DNA of 64,000 nucleotides from Streptomyces sp. HB132 (GCF_016909575.1 NZ_JAFBGA010000007.1:310001-374000), one strand, 5' to 3'; counted from the first letter of the stretch, positions 23,789 through 33,259 are shown. Notes: a model not told the origin generated them from the sequence alone. Numbers and translations: made by a program.

Positions 23789-24661
23789 TCAGGCCGGCCG
23801 GACGGCAAGTTCGTCGAGCGACCTCAGCAGCCCGGGCAGTTCGGGGCCGCGGCCGACCGGCATGATCTCGCCGGGCTCCTCGTCCAGCAGGACGAACGCG
23901 ATGTCGTCGGTCCTGGCCACCAGGGACCAGCCGGGGCCGTCGGCCCGCAGCGTACGGGCCCCGTCCGGGGCGAACGCCGAGCGGATCCGGCCGGGCGGGG
24001 GCGGGGAGCCGACATACGCCCGGGCCGCTTCGAGAGCTTTGCGCACGCCGGGATGCTGCCCCGGTCCACCGGGTTCAGCCCGGCTCCCGTCGTCCCCTGT
24101 CCGAGCCTCGCCGGCAAGGGGTTCACCCTCACCGTTCGCCGCGGGCTCGGCGGAGCCTCCGAACGCGGTCTCGTCGTCGACCTGTTCGCGCCACGCCGCC
24201 CACTGCAGAGCGATCTCGTCCGCGCCGAGGCGCCGTTGCGGAGGCCCCCAGACCTCGGTGTCCGGCGGCGTCAGCGGAGCCGGACCGTCCGGGGCCGACG
24301 ACGGATCGTGCGGCTCGGGGACGCCGGGCGCGGCGACCGCCAGGGCGAGCGGCCATCCCGGGAGCGCGCAGACCACCGAGCGGTCGTCGGGGGAGAGGTC
24401 GTACTCCATCCCGCAGTCCCACGAAGAGATGGCCACCGCCACCAGCGAGACGTCCTTGACGACCACCGTCCAGCGTGCACCGCCGCTGTCCTGGCCGAGC
24501 ACGAGCCCGTACCCCTCGGCGTACGGCTCGAGCTCCAGCGTGGCGCACGCGGCCACGTAGTCGTCGCCGAGCACGCTGGGGAACTGCGCGGGAGTCAGCA
24601 GCACCGCGGTCAGCACAAACAGCGCGTCGTCGTCGGCGACCGTGTCGTCCGTCCCTGCCAC
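23789..24661 (-). CDS. conserved actinomycete protein of unknown function
   Basis: About 290 residues from GTG 24661 (GAGG 9 nt upstream). ATG 24676 and GTG 24670 are in-frame alternatives with binding sites too close. The N-terminal half (DDTVADDDALFVLTAVLLTP, then FPSVLGDDYVAAC) and the C-terminal half (RTDDIAFVLLDEEPGEIMPV) look like two related globular domains. They are joined by a ~60-residue Gly/Glu/Ala-rich linker around residues 160-220. No catalytic motif or membrane helix is visible. I do not recognise the family. Confidence 0.65.
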   Translation of the reverse strand: MAGTDDTVADDDALFVLTAVLLTPAQFPSVLGDDYVAACATLELEPYAEGYGLVLGQDSGGARWTVVVKDVSLVAVAISSWDCGMEYDLSPDDRSVVCALPGWPLALAVAAPGVPEPHDPSSAPDGPAPLTPPDTEVWGPPQRRLGADEIALQWAAWREQVDDETAFGGSAEPAANGEGEPLAGEARTGDDGSRAEPGGPGQHPGVRKALEAARAYVGSPPPPGRIRSAFAPDGARTLRADGPGWSLVARTDDIAFVLLDEEPGEIMPVGRGPELPGLLRSLDELAVRPA

Positions 24662-24858
24662 AGCACCCACCCTCATCCCTGATCGCTTGGTCCGTCGGCG
24701 CACCTTAACTACTCGGTAACCCTGTCGTCGAGGCCCTGACAAGCGATGACGGCCACGGACCCGCAGGAGGCAGCGGCCCGCCCGGCACCCGTCGTGCTGT
24801 GGTGCCGGCCCGCCCCGCCCCCGTAGGGTTGTGACTCCGGCCGACGTGGGGGGACAGC

Positions 24859-25764
24859 ATGGTGAAGCGCTACGCGCGCCTGAAGGAGATCCAGCGCCTG
24901 GACCCGGAGCGGGACTTCCTGGAGATCTACCGGCTCACCGTCTCCTACGAATTCCCCTGGGACATCACCCGCGCTCTCGAACTCGCCCTGTTCCGCACCT
25001 ACGCAGTGCCCGGCATCGGCCGGCTGCTGGCACAGACGGCGGAACTGACGGAACGCCCACAGAAGAGGTACGACGACACCGCGCTTCTCCTCGACACCGT
25101 CGTCGAGCACGGTTTCGACAGCGAGGCGGGCCGTACGGCCGTCCGGCGGATCAACCGGATGCACCGGAGTTACGACATCAGCAACGAGGACATGCGTTAT
25201 GTGCTGTGCACGTTCGTCGTCACCCCCAAGCGCTGGCTCGACACGTACGGATGGCGCAAGCTGTCCGGTCACGAACTGCGCGCCTTCGCCGCGTACTACC
25301 GCACACTCGGCGGCCGCATGGGCATCCGGGACATCCCGCAGACGTACGAGGACTTCGAGCGCGCCCTGGACTCCTACGAGGACGAGCACTTCGGCTGGGA
25401 CGAGGGCGCACGCGGGGTGTCCGACGCCACCCTCGCCCTGATGGGCTCGTGGTATCCGCGTCCACTCGCGCCCCTGGTGCGCAGGGCCGGCCTGGCGCTG
25501 CTCGACGACTCGCTGTTGCGGACGTTCCGGTACGGGCGCCCCGGGCCCTTCGCCCGGGGGCTGACCCGTGGCGCCCTGCGCCTGAGGGCTCGCGCCGTCC
25601 GCCTCCTGCCGCCGCGCACCGCACCTCACTACGCCCGCCAGAATCCCGAGATCAGGAGTTATCCGGACGGCTACGAGGTAGGCCGGCTCGGCACCTTCCC
25701 CACGCCGGGCGTGGGTGGTTGCCCCGTACCGCACAGCCGGGCATCGGACGCACCGTCCGAGTGA
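24859..25764 (+). CDS. oxygenase MpaB family protein (DUF2236)
   Basis: 301 residues behind GGGGGGACAGC. The conserved core of the MpaB/latex-clearing-protein-like family is visible: RINRMHRSYDISNEDMRYVL, TPKRWLDTYGWRKLS and RMGIRDIPQTYEDFE. Family members carry a haem b bound by a conserved His and cleave or oxidise hydrophobic substrates (MpaB in mycophenolic acid synthesis, Lcp on rubber). No signal peptide is present. The last 40 residues are Pro/Gly-rich and poorly conserved. It converges with the methyltransferase at 25834. Confidence 0.8.
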   Translation: MVKRYARLKEIQRLDPERDFLEIYRLTVSYEFPWDITRALELALFRTYAVPGIGRLLAQTAELTERPQKRYDDTALLLDTVVEHGFDSEAGRTAVRRINRMHRSYDISNEDMRYVLCTFVVTPKRWLDTYGWRKLSGHELRAFAAYYRTLGGRMGIRDIPQTYEDFERALDSYEDEHFGWDEGARGVSDATLALMGSWYPRPLAPLVRRAGLALLDDSLLRTFRYGRPGPFARGLTRGALRLRARAVRLLPPRTAPHYARQNPEIRSYPDGYEVGRLGTFPTPGVGGCPVPHSRASDAPSE

Positions 25765-25833
25765 GCCGGAGACGATCCTCCGGGACCGCGGCGGCTACCC
25801 GGTTCGCAGGGGGAGGGCCTGTGGAACGGCGGC

Positions 25834-26433
25834 TCAGCCGGTCCGTACGGCCAGCGCCAGGAAGCGGCTGTCCTCGTCGGTGTAGGTGTCCAGGCGCCAG
25901 CCCGCGTCTGTCAGCAGGGACGTGAGACCGGGCTCGGCCCTGAGATCGTCGTCCGAGAGGGGCCTGGCGTGCCGCGCTGCCAGAGCGGCACGCCCGATGG
26001 GGTGGAACAGCGCGAGCCGACCGCCCGGGCGCACCACCCGCGCCAGCTCCGAGAGCCCGTGCCTCGGGTGCGCCAGGTGCGAGATCAGGCCGGCCGCGAA
26101 GACGGCGTCGAGAGTTCCGGTGCGCAGCGGAAGCCGTGCGACATCCGCCAGCAGCAGGGCGCCGCTCGCCGCCCTCCCCGCTCGCCGGGCCGCGTCGAGC
26201 ATCGCGGGCGTCAGGTCGGCCCCGATCACCGTCCCCTCGGGGCCGACGGCCGCACGCAGGGCCGGCAGCGCCCGGCCCGTACCGCAGCCCGCGTCGAGCA
26301 CGGTGCCGCCGGGACGCAGACCCAGCTCTCCGGCGGCGGCGGCGTAGGCGGGGCCGTCATCGGGGAATCGCGTGTCCCATCGCGCCGCTCGCACGGAGAA
26401 GAAGTCCTGTACGCGTGCGTGGTCATCGGCCAT
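25834..26433 (-). CDS. class I SAM-dependent methyltransferase (UbiE-like)
   Basis: 199 residues from ATG 26433; no strong ribosome binding site. Motif I is TVLDAGCGTGRALPALR, motif II is GADLTPAMLDAARRAG, and post-motif elements LLLADVARLPL and ARVVRPGGRLALFHPIGR match the Methyltransf_11/25 group of small-molecule methylases. The N-terminus (ARVQDFFSVRAARWDTRFPD) is typical of this group. Substrate unknown. It seems to be a single gene, with a long non-coding region upstream. Confidence 0.85.
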   Translation of the reverse strand: MADDHARVQDFFSVRAARWDTRFPDDGPAYAAAAGELGLRPGGTVLDAGCGTGRALPALRAAVGPEGTVIGADLTPAMLDAARRAGRAASGALLLADVARLPLRTGTLDAVFAAGLISHLAHPRHGLSELARVVRPGGRLALFHPIGRAALAARHARPLSDDDLRAEPGLTSLLTDAGWRLDTYTDEDSRFLALAVRTG

Positions 26434-26855
26434 ACGGACATGATCGCGTAGTCCGCACCCGAGGGAAACGGTGCACACCGTCGAACGGCGCTCGAGTGGG
26501 ACGAGGTCTCGTTGGTGACCGGTCGGAGCCGGCACGGCCAGGCGTTACGCCCGCCGTCCTGCGCGACGCTCGTGACCATGTCTTCCACAAGGGCGTCGTC
26601 CACGGGATCGAACACGCCGGACATACGCATAACGCGCCTCTTCTCGACCCGGTAGGCCGCATGGCCGCTCTGCCCGGGAGGGCGGCCCGGCAAGGTCATC
26701 CGGTCCCACGAAGTGCTTCGCACGCCCGCCCACGGCGGCGGGAGGACCGTGGCGGGAAGCAACGCCCCCGGGGTGGACAGGCGCTTGCCCGCAGGGGAGC
26801 CGTACGCAAGGCTTGCGCGAAAGGCGTGGAACGGATGAACGGGGAGGACGAGCAC
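26434..26855. other. 422-nt gap without a recognisable gene
   Basis: Both strands are open in several frames, but none has a plausible start with a binding site, family motifs or third-position bias distinct from chance. The segment separates a divergent methyltransferase and roadblock gene, so it should hold both promoters. I could not place either with confidence. Confidence 0.4.
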
Positions 26856-27266
26856 ATGGCGCTGGACCGGGGACTTGACTGGCTTCTCGATGATCTCACC
26901 AGCCGGGTGGAGTACATCCAGCACGCGCTGGTGCTGTCGAACGACGGGTTGGTGACCGGGGCGAGCACGAGCCTGGCCCGAGAGGACGCCGAGCACCTTG
27001 CAGCGGTCTCGTCGGGGCTGCAGAGCCTGGCCCGGGGGTCGGGCCGCCACTTCGGGGCGGGAAGAGCACGCCAGACCATGGTGGAGTTCGAAGAGGCGCT
27101 GCTCTTCGTGACGGCGGCGGGGGACGGCAGTTGCCTCTGCGTGCTGACTGCGGCCGAAGCCGATGCCGGCCAGGTCGCCTACGAGATGACTCTGTTGGTC
27201 AATCGGGTAGGTGAGCACCTCGGTGTGACGGCCCGGCAGGGCGCCGAGAGCGTGGACCGCCTCTGA
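26856..27266 (+). CDS. roadblock/LC7 domain protein
   Basis: 136 residues from ATG 26856 (GGGGAGGA upstream); ATG 26835 is an alternative. The sequence LDWLLDDLTSRVEYIQHALV, LSNDGLVTGASTSLAREDAE and HLAAVSSGLQSLARGSGRHF is the roadblock/LC7 fold found in Streptomyces conservons. A C-terminal VAYEMTLLVNRVGEHL helix completes it. Conservon members (cvn operons: sensor kinase, roadblock, DUF742, small GTPase) form a membrane-associated regulatory complex. Here it stands alone, with no kinase, DUF742 or GTPase gene beside it. Confidence 0.82.
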   Translation: MALDRGLDWLLDDLTSRVEYIQHALVLSNDGLVTGASTSLAREDAEHLAAVSSGLQSLARGSGRHFGAGRARQTMVEFEEALLFVTAAGDGSCLCVLTAAEADAGQVAYEMTLLVNRVGEHLGVTARQGAESVDRL

Positions 27267-27325
27267 CCCGAACCACCCTCAGGCTCCTTTCGCCTCTGAC
27301 CTGCGGCTTCTGTCAGTACTTGCAG

Positions 27326-27334
27326 TTATCCACA
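27326..27334 (+). promoter_or_regulatory. isolated DnaA-box-like sequence
   Basis: TTATCCACA matches the E. coli DnaA consensus exactly. Streptomyces DnaA boxes usually read TTGTCCACA. It stands alone between two genes, so no origin is proposed. Confidence 0.2.
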
Positions 27335-27406
27335 GGCCCGGCGAGGCGTTGCTCCCCCGGCTAATGTGATCACAGAGAGTATGCGAACTCATGGGGGAGG
27401 AAGATC

Positions 27407-28417
27407 ATGACCGTTGGGGAAGCCGCCCGCACGCACACGGCCGAGTCGAACACGCCGGTGTGCGTCTCCGCCGCCCGCGCGGCCGAGGCGCTGTCCTTGA
27501 AACGAGGAGAGTTCGACCTCGCCGTCCACCTGGGGCTGATCGGTGCATACCAGGCGCCGGGCACGTCCAGGCCACGATTCCGGCAGCGGGAGATCGAACG
27601 GCTGCGCGCTCTGCCGGGGTTCCCGGACTCGCTGAAGGACCGGGTGCGTACGGCGGGGACCTCGGAAGGGGCCAAGTTGCTCGGGGTCAGCCCCGTGCGT
27701 TTCACCGGCCTTGCCCGCGTCGGGTGCGTTACTCCCGTCGCGTTCCACCTGAATCGCTACCGCGCGGTGGTCTGGCTGTACCTGGTGGACGAGCTCCTCA
27801 CCTTCGCGTCGAAGGAGCCCGATCTGATCGCGGGCGGGAGCCCGGTGGGGATGCGGACCATGTTGGAGGCCGGCACCGACTGGCGGGCCCGCAACTGGCG
27901 TTCACGCAGGATCGACAGGCTTCTGAGCCGTGCGGAGGACCCGTGGGTGCGAGCGGCCCTGCAGGCATCCGCCCTGGACCCGGTTCAGCTGGCGGAGGTC
28001 GTGGAGGATCCCTACGAGCGCGCCTACCTCGCACGAGTGCGGCCGGAGTCCGCACCCGGACGACCGGCGTCCGAATCCGGCAGGGAGGCGATGGCGAGGC
28101 TGATACTGGCGGATGATCCGGACGAAATCCTGTGGCGCCGGGTGAACTTGACGCTGGAGATCGACCGGGCGCGGGAGATCCGAGTCGCTCCGCGCCCCGG
28201 ATACGGCCCGTCGCTGTTCCGGCCGTCACCGACACCCCCCGTCCCGGGCCGGGGTGTGTCGGACCGGTCGATGCCGGAAGGACCAGTTCCGGGCGGGCCG
28301 GGAGCTGCCTCCGGGCAAGTCGGCCGGCTGGCCCGCCGCTCAGGTAGGAGGCGCGCTCCCGGGCGGGGGCTGCTCGATCGGATCGGCCTGTGGCGGCCTG
28401 GGCCCAGGGATCACTAA
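27407..28417 (+). CDS. DUF6397-type conserved Streptomyces protein
   Basis: 336 residues from ATG 27407, behind GGGGGAGGAAG. The N-terminal half begins CVSAARAAEALSLKRGEFDL, a helix-turn-helix-like segment, and continues GTSEGAKLLGVSPVRFTGLA and PVAFHLNRYRAVVWLYLVDE. I recall this pattern as DUF6397. The last ~90 residues are Pro/Gly/Arg-rich and probably disordered. A DNA-binding role is suggested by the winged-helix-like start but not shown. The 140-nt region upstream contains an isolated DnaA-box-like sequence. Confidence 0.72.
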   Translation: MTVGEAARTHTAESNTPVCVSAARAAEALSLKRGEFDLAVHLGLIGAYQAPGTSRPRFRQREIERLRALPGFPDSLKDRVRTAGTSEGAKLLGVSPVRFTGLARVGCVTPVAFHLNRYRAVVWLYLVDELLTFASKEPDLIAGGSPVGMRTMLEAGTDWRARNWRSRRIDRLLSRAEDPWVRAALQASALDPVQLAEVVEDPYERAYLARVRPESAPGRPASESGREAMARLILADDPDEILWRRVNLTLEIDRAREIRVAPRPGYGPSLFRPSPTPPVPGRGVSDRSMPEGPVPGGPGAASGQVGRLARRSGRRRAPGRGLLDRIGLWRPGPRDH

Positions 28418-28458
28418 AGCGCTTGCACGGCTCCGTTCGTGTGAGCATCGTGGTCCCC

Positions 28459-28947
28459 ATGCTGATCAGAGAAGCCACCGACGAGGACTGGCCCGCGATC
28501 TGGCCGTTCTTCCACGACATCGTCGCCGCGGGCGAGACCTTCACCTATCCGACGGACCTCGGCGAGGACCTGGCCCGGGGCTGGTGGATCCTTTCGGAGC
28601 CGGACCGCACGGTTGTCGCGGTGGACGACGCCGGGACCGTCCTCGGCACCGCCAAGATGAACAGCAATCACATGGGCAACGGCTCGCACATCGCCAGCGC
28701 CAGTTACATGGTCGACCCGGAGCGATCCGGCCGGGGTGTGGGCAGGGCCCTGTGCGAATACACAGTGGACTGGGCACGTACGGCGGGATACAGGGCGATG
28801 CAGTTCAACGCCGTGGTGGAGACGAACACCAACGCCGTGCGGCTGTACCGCTCCCTCGGCTTCGAGGTCATCGGTACCCTGCCCGAGGGGTTCAACCATC
28901 CCGAACAGGGCTATGTGGGACTGCACATCATGCACAAGCCCCTCTGA
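28459..28947 (+). CDS. GNAT family N-acetyltransferase
   Basis: 162 residues from ATG 28459; GTG 28441 is in frame and possible. LIREATDEDWPAIWPFFHDI is the usual GNAT opening. Motif A is YMVDPERSGRGVGRALCEYT (acetyl-CoA pyrophosphate binding), and the end ETNTNAVRLYRSLGFEVIGT with GFNHPEQGYVGLHIMHKPL resembles the phosphinothricin/methionine-sulfone acetyltransferase branch, though without clear substrate residues. Cytoplasmic. It follows the DUF6397 gene by 41 nt. Confidence 0.87.
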   Translation: MLIREATDEDWPAIWPFFHDIVAAGETFTYPTDLGEDLARGWWILSEPDRTVVAVDDAGTVLGTAKMNSNHMGNGSHIASASYMVDPERSGRGVGRALCEYTVDWARTAGYRAMQFNAVVETNTNAVRLYRSLGFEVIGTLPEGFNHPEQGYVGLHIMHKPL

Positions 28948-29150
28948 AACACCCTCACCCCCAGAGCGAAGCGTACGTGAGTGCAGCGGCTTCCGGCCAT
29001 CCTGACGTGTCCGTGATGTCACAAGTAGCGGCGTTGTGTGCATGGTTGATGCATCACTGAGACATGGGGCGGTTGTGCCCCCTGGGATGGGGGGCAGTAC
29101 TGTGCGCCCCACCGCCATCCCAGCGGTGTACTCGTATGAAGGAAGAATTC

Positions 29151-29795
29151 ATGACCATACCCAGGAGATCGTGGCGTGGCGCGGGAGCTTTCGCGGCCGC
29201 CGCGATAGTCGGCCTGGCAGGCGGGGTCATCTCCGCAGGTCCGGCCGCAGCTCACACCCCCAAATGGGACGTGACCTGCTCCGAAGTCACGCTCAACCTG
29301 ACGGCCTACTCGGACCGCGCCACCAATGAGGTGACCGTCTCCGTCGTGGGCGGCGAGGATCTGCTCGCCAAGACCGAGTTCGGCCGGGAGTTCCGCACGG
29401 AGACCCCGATTCAGCTCCCGAAGCACGACAAGGAGCTGACCGTCCGCCTCGTCGTCAAGGCCGGGGACGACGAGCGCTACTCCTTCAAGGAGGAGAAGAC
29501 CGCCGAGGTGTGCGAGGACGACTCCCCGTCGCCCACCCCGACCGAGGCTACTCCTTCGGAGACCCCGAGCACGGAGCCGTCCGCCTCGGAGACCCCCGAG
29601 CCGAGTGCGACGCCGAGCGAGACCGCCACGGAGACCGCGCCTGCTCCCGCGGAGCCGAGCAGCAGCGCGCCGGACCTGGCCGAGACCGGTTCCTCTTCCG
29701 CCACGCCCATCATCGGCGGAGCCGCTCTCGCGGTTCTGCTCGCCGGTGGCGGCATCCTGTGGTCCGTCCGTAAGCGCCGCACCGCGCAGCACTGA
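29151..29795 (+). CDS. LAETG-anchored cell-wall surface protein
   Basis: 214 residues from ATG 29151 (AAGGAAG 6 nt upstream). Residues 1-35 are a Sec/Tat-type signal with cleavage after AAA (GPAAAHTPKWD). An immunoglobulin-like domain (~36-120) contains two Cys that may form a disulfide (VTCSE and EVCEDD). Then comes a ~60-residue Pro/Ser/Thr/Glu stalk and a sorting signal: DLAETGSSSATPIIGGAALA, hydrophobic helix, and KRR tail. LAETG is the form recognised by class E sortases of streptomycetes. It is likely displayed on the cell wall. Confidence 0.87.
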   Translation: MTIPRRSWRGAGAFAAAAIVGLAGGVISAGPAAAHTPKWDVTCSEVTLNLTAYSDRATNEVTVSVVGGEDLLAKTEFGREFRTETPIQLPKHDKELTVRLVVKAGDDERYSFKEEKTAEVCEDDSPSPTPTEATPSETPSTEPSASETPEPSATPSETATETAPAPAEPSSSAPDLAETGSSSATPIIGGAALAVLLAGGGILWSVRKRRTAQH

Positions 29796-29844
29796 CGACT
29801 TGGAAGATTCGGCCCACCGGTGGTGAAACGCCGGGGGGCCGGCC

Positions 29845-29882
29845 GGGGGCGTACCGCAGCAACTCCGTTGCGGTGCGCCCCC
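29845..29882. terminator. bidirectional hairpin after the LAETG gene
   Basis: GGGGGCG (29845-29851) pairs with CGCCCCC (29876-29882). A T-G wobble and an inner ACCGCA/TGCGGT stem follow, with a 10-nt loop. It lies between two convergent genes and probably terminates both. Confidence 0.72.
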
Positions 29883-29900
29883 GTGCCGTACGCCGCACGA

Positions 29901-31994
29901 TCATGAGGCGGGACCGATCTCGCACCAGACGGCCTTGCCCTCTCCCCGCGGCTCGACGCCCCACCGATCGGCGACCGCGTCGAGGAGCAGCAGACCGCGC
30001 CCCGAGGTGGACGTCTCGCCCGGCGCCCGGCGTCGCGGCCAGACACTGGAACGGTCCTGGACCGACAGTCTGATGCGTCGAACGGGCTCCGGCAGCACCT
30101 CCAGCGTCAGCACCGCCCCGCCCTCCGTGTGCAGCAGCACATTGACCAACAGCTCCCCGGTGACCAGCTCCGCGTCGTCGGCCAGGGCGGCGAGACCCCA
30201 CTCGTTCAGCGCCTGACGCACGATCGACCGCGCGTCCGACAGCCCCTGCGGATCCGCCTGATGGATGTACTGATGCAGCCGGGGAGCCTTCGGTGAACCG
30301 AGGTCCGGGCTGCGCCGAAGGACCAGCAGGGCCACGTCGTCGCCCGAACCCCACCGCTCCCACAGCCGGTCGGACAGGTGGTCGGCCAGCGCCTCCGCAC
30401 CGTCGGGCCCGTCACTCACCTCGTGGATCAGCGCCGCGACCCCTGTGTCGACATCGGCACCCGGTTCCTCGACCAGCCCGTCGGTGTACAGGACGAGTGT
30501 CTCGCCGGGTACCAGGTCGAGACGGGTCTCCGGATACTCCTCGTCACGGAAGTCCGTGGAGATTCCGAGCGGCAGACCTCCGCGCACCTGAGGGACGCCG
30601 ACCCGCCCGTCGGTGTGCCGGATCAGCGGGCCGAAGTGCCCGGCGCGGGCCACCCGCACCGCCCCCGTGGCGAGGTCCACCTGCGCGTACGTCGCCGTCG
30701 CGAACCGATCGGTGTCCAGCTCGGCCAGGAAGCGGGAGGCCCGCGCCAGTACGGTCGCCGGGGGGTGCCCTTCGGCGGCGTACGCCCGCAGTGCGATCCG
30801 CAGCTGGCCCATGATGGCCGCGGCGTGTGTGTCGTGCCCCTGTACGTCGCCCACCGCTACGCCGATCCGGCCCTTGGGAAGTGTGATCACGTCGTACCAG
30901 TCGCCGCCGACCTCGCGGCCGCTCCACGCCGCGTGGTAGCGGACCGCGATCTCGCCGCCCTCTATCTCCTGGATCCGCCGCGGAAGCATGGCCGACTGCA
31001 GCCCCGTGGCGAATTCGCGTTCCTCGTCGAAGAGGATCGCCCGCTGCAGCGACTGGGCCACGATGGCGGCCAGTCCCAGACACAGGATCCGCTCGTCCGC
31101 GCTGAACACGGTGCGTTCCCGGTAGAAGAGCGCGAGTCCGCCCAGCGAGCGGGCCTGAGCTATCAGCGGAAGGTAGGCGACGGCGCGGAAGTTCAGCTCC
31201 CCGATATGGGGTTCGAGTACGGGATAGCGCCGGATCAGCGAGGCGAGAGAGGTGATGAACCGGGGTCGCCCGCTGAGGATCGTGTCCCCGAGGGGAAACG
31301 TCGCGTCCAGCTGCCCGGAGCCCAGGCCCTCCAGAACTTCCACCGAGTCACCGCTCAGGGCGATGATCCTCAGTGCGGAGTTCTCGACGAGCCCGAGCGC
31401 CAGTCCGTCCGCACCGATTCCGACCAGGCCACCCGGGCCGGTGAGCGCGGCGGTGACGTCGTCCACGGTCACCGCGCGTGACATCGCGGCGGTGGTGCGC
31501 TCGACGATGCTCGTCTGGCGGCGGCGCCGCTTTTCCAGATCGAGAACGAAGGCCGAATGGGTGACCTCGGCCGTCGCATCCCGCACCAGACCGATGACTC
31601 GGTGTGCCCGGCCGTCCTCGGACCGCATGATCCGCGCCTGGATATGGGTCCACTGGCTGGTCCCGTCGTCCAGGTGCATCTGGAAGTGGACGCTGTAGGA
31701 GTTGCTGCCACCCGAGACCGCCTCGTCGATCGTGGCTTCCAGGCGCGCCCGATCCGCCGAGTCCAGCCGGTCGGCCACGGTCGACGGCGACGCCTCGAAG
31801 GTCGCCGCGTCCATGCCGAAGACCGTCAGCCCGGCTTCGTCGATGGCCAGGGTCCGGGCATCCAGATCCCATTCGAAGCTGCCGGTACGGTTCAGCGCGA
31901 GGCGCTCAGCGACCCCGGTCTCGCCGGCGGCCCGCCGTTCGATCCGGAGCCGCGACGATGCCTCGTCGTCTGCTCGCCGTGAAGAGTCGGTCAT
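29901..31994 (-). CDS. PAS-GAF-PP2C(SpoIIE)-HATPase regulatory protein
   Basis: 697 residues from ATG 31994 (GGAG 5 nt upstream). Domains in order: PAS (~30-140, FEWDLDARTLAIDEAGLTVF), GAF (~150-310), SpoIIE/PP2C phosphatase (~325-545, with REVGGDWYDVITLPKGRIGV, VGDVQGHD, TLVLYTDGLVEEPG and SGDDVALLVLRR metal residues), and an RsbW-like HATPase (~560-690, ELVTGELLVNVLLHT, TSGRGLLLLDAVADRWG). This joins the phosphatase and kinase halves of a sigma-factor partner-switch in one chain. Its sensor input is unknown; no sigma or antisigma antagonist gene lies beside it. Confidence 0.88.
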   Translation of the reverse strand: MTDSSRRADDEASSRLRIERRAAGETGVAERLALNRTGSFEWDLDARTLAIDEAGLTVFGMDAATFEASPSTVADRLDSADRARLEATIDEAVSGGSNSYSVHFQMHLDDGTSQWTHIQARIMRSEDGRAHRVIGLVRDATAEVTHSAFVLDLEKRRRRQTSIVERTTAAMSRAVTVDDVTAALTGPGGLVGIGADGLALGLVENSALRIIALSGDSVEVLEGLGSGQLDATFPLGDTILSGRPRFITSLASLIRRYPVLEPHIGELNFRAVAYLPLIAQARSLGGLALFYRERTVFSADERILCLGLAAIVAQSLQRAILFDEEREFATGLQSAMLPRRIQEIEGGEIAVRYHAAWSGREVGGDWYDVITLPKGRIGVAVGDVQGHDTHAAAIMGQLRIALRAYAAEGHPPATVLARASRFLAELDTDRFATATYAQVDLATGAVRVARAGHFGPLIRHTDGRVGVPQVRGGLPLGISTDFRDEEYPETRLDLVPGETLVLYTDGLVEEPGADVDTGVAALIHEVSDGPDGAEALADHLSDRLWERWGSGDDVALLVLRRSPDLGSPKAPRLHQYIHQADPQGLSDARSIVRQALNEWGLAALADDAELVTGELLVNVLLHTEGGAVLTLEVLPEPVRRIRLSVQDRSSVWPRRRAPGETSTSGRGLLLLDAVADRWGVEPRGEGKAVWCEIGPAS

Positions 31995-32170
31995 GCATGC
32001 TCCGGAGGTCGTCCGGCGGGGCTGCTGGACGTCGCGGCCCGTAGGTACCAATTGTCGAGGCCGCGAAGCGGGAGTGCCACAGCGATATCAGGCGACCCGG
32101 CTCCGGCGCCCGCCGACGGCCGTCGCAGAATGGCACCCGGAGATCGTCCACGGCTGACCGGAGCGCACAC

Positions 32171-33229
32171 ATGATCGATGACGAGCCCGTCCTGCTGCAC
32201 ACCGAGGGTCACGTCCTGCACATCACGCTCAACCGCCCCAGGGCCCTGAACGCGCTCACTCACTCCATGGTGCGCGGCATCGACGAAGCGCTCACCCGGG
32301 CTGCCGCCGACGACGCGGTCTCGGCGGTCGTGATCGGCGGAGCCGGCGGACGTGGCCTCTGCGCCGGCGGCGACATCCGGTCGATCTACGAGGACGCCCG
32401 GGCGGGCCGCAGCGCCTCCGTGGACTTCTGGCGTGACGAGTACCGCCTCAACGCGCGGATCGCCAGGTTCCCGAAACCGTACGTGGCGCTCATGGACGGC
32501 ATCGTGATGGGCGGCGGCGTGGGCGTCTCCGCCCACGGCGACGTCCGCGTCGTCACCGAGCGCTCACGCGTCGCGATGCCCGAGACCGGAATCGGCTTCG
32601 TGCCCGACGTAGGGGGCACCTACCTGCTGGCCGCCGCACCCGGAGAGCTCGGTACCCACCTCGCACTCACCGGCAGGCCCGTGGACGCGGCCGACGCCAT
32701 TCTGTGCGGGCTGGCGGACCACTTCGTCCCGTCCCACCGCCTGGCCGACCTCACCACCGCCCTGGCCAGGACCGCGACGCCCGCCGACGTGGCGGACACC
32801 GTGGCCCGCCACGCGACGGCGGCCCCTGGAGGGGAGCTCGCAGCGCACCGCGCGTGGATCGACGACTGCTACGCCGCCGACACGGTCGAGGAGATCATCG
32901 ACCGACTGACGGACAGCGGAGTCCCCGCTGCCAAGGAGACCGCCGCCGCACTCCTCGCCGTCTCGCCCACCGCACTCAAGGTCACTCTGGCCGCTGTACG
33001 CCGTGCCGGAAGCCTCGGCAGTCTGGAAGCCGCCCTCGACCAGGAGTTCCGTGTCTCCTGCCGGGCCTTCACCGGACACGACCTGCTGGAGGGCGTGCGC
33101 GCACGCATCATCGACAAGGACCGTGCTCCGCGGTGGAGCCCCGCCGAGCTGGCCGATGTCGGCGCCGCCGAGGTCGCACGCCACTTCGAGCCGCTCGGTG
33201 AGCAGGAACTGGGCCTGGCCCCGAACTGA
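32171..33229 (+). CDS. enoyl-CoA hydratase family, probable 3-hydroxyisobutyryl-CoA hydrolase
   Basis: 352 residues behind GGAGCGCACAC. The crotonase fold is clear: LHITLNRPRALNALTHSMVR, then the oxyanion-hole GGRGLCAGGDIRSIYEDARA and VMGGGVGVSAHGDVRVVTER. The Glu in MPETGIGFVPDVGGTYLLAA and the length over 340 residues match HIBCH-type hydrolases of valine catabolism rather than the ~260-residue hydratases. The product would be free 3-hydroxyisobutyrate and CoA. It is divergent from the SpoIIE-type gene. Confidence 0.85.
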   Translation: MIDDEPVLLHTEGHVLHITLNRPRALNALTHSMVRGIDEALTRAAADDAVSAVVIGGAGGRGLCAGGDIRSIYEDARAGRSASVDFWRDEYRLNARIARFPKPYVALMDGIVMGGGVGVSAHGDVRVVTERSRVAMPETGIGFVPDVGGTYLLAAAPGELGTHLALTGRPVDAADAILCGLADHFVPSHRLADLTTALARTATPADVADTVARHATAAPGGELAAHRAWIDDCYAADTVEEIIDRLTDSGVPAAKETAAALLAVSPTALKVTLAAVRRAGSLGSLEAALDQEFRVSCRAFTGHDLLEGVRARIIDKDRAPRWSPAELADVGAAEVARHFEPLGEQELGLAPN

Positions 33230-33259
33230 CCCACTCCTGTGCGCAAACGTCCGCGCGCT

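Noticed and set aside
27326..27334. DnaA box as a sign of an origin
   Set aside because: A single box with no dnaA/dnaN genes or box cluster does not indicate oriC.
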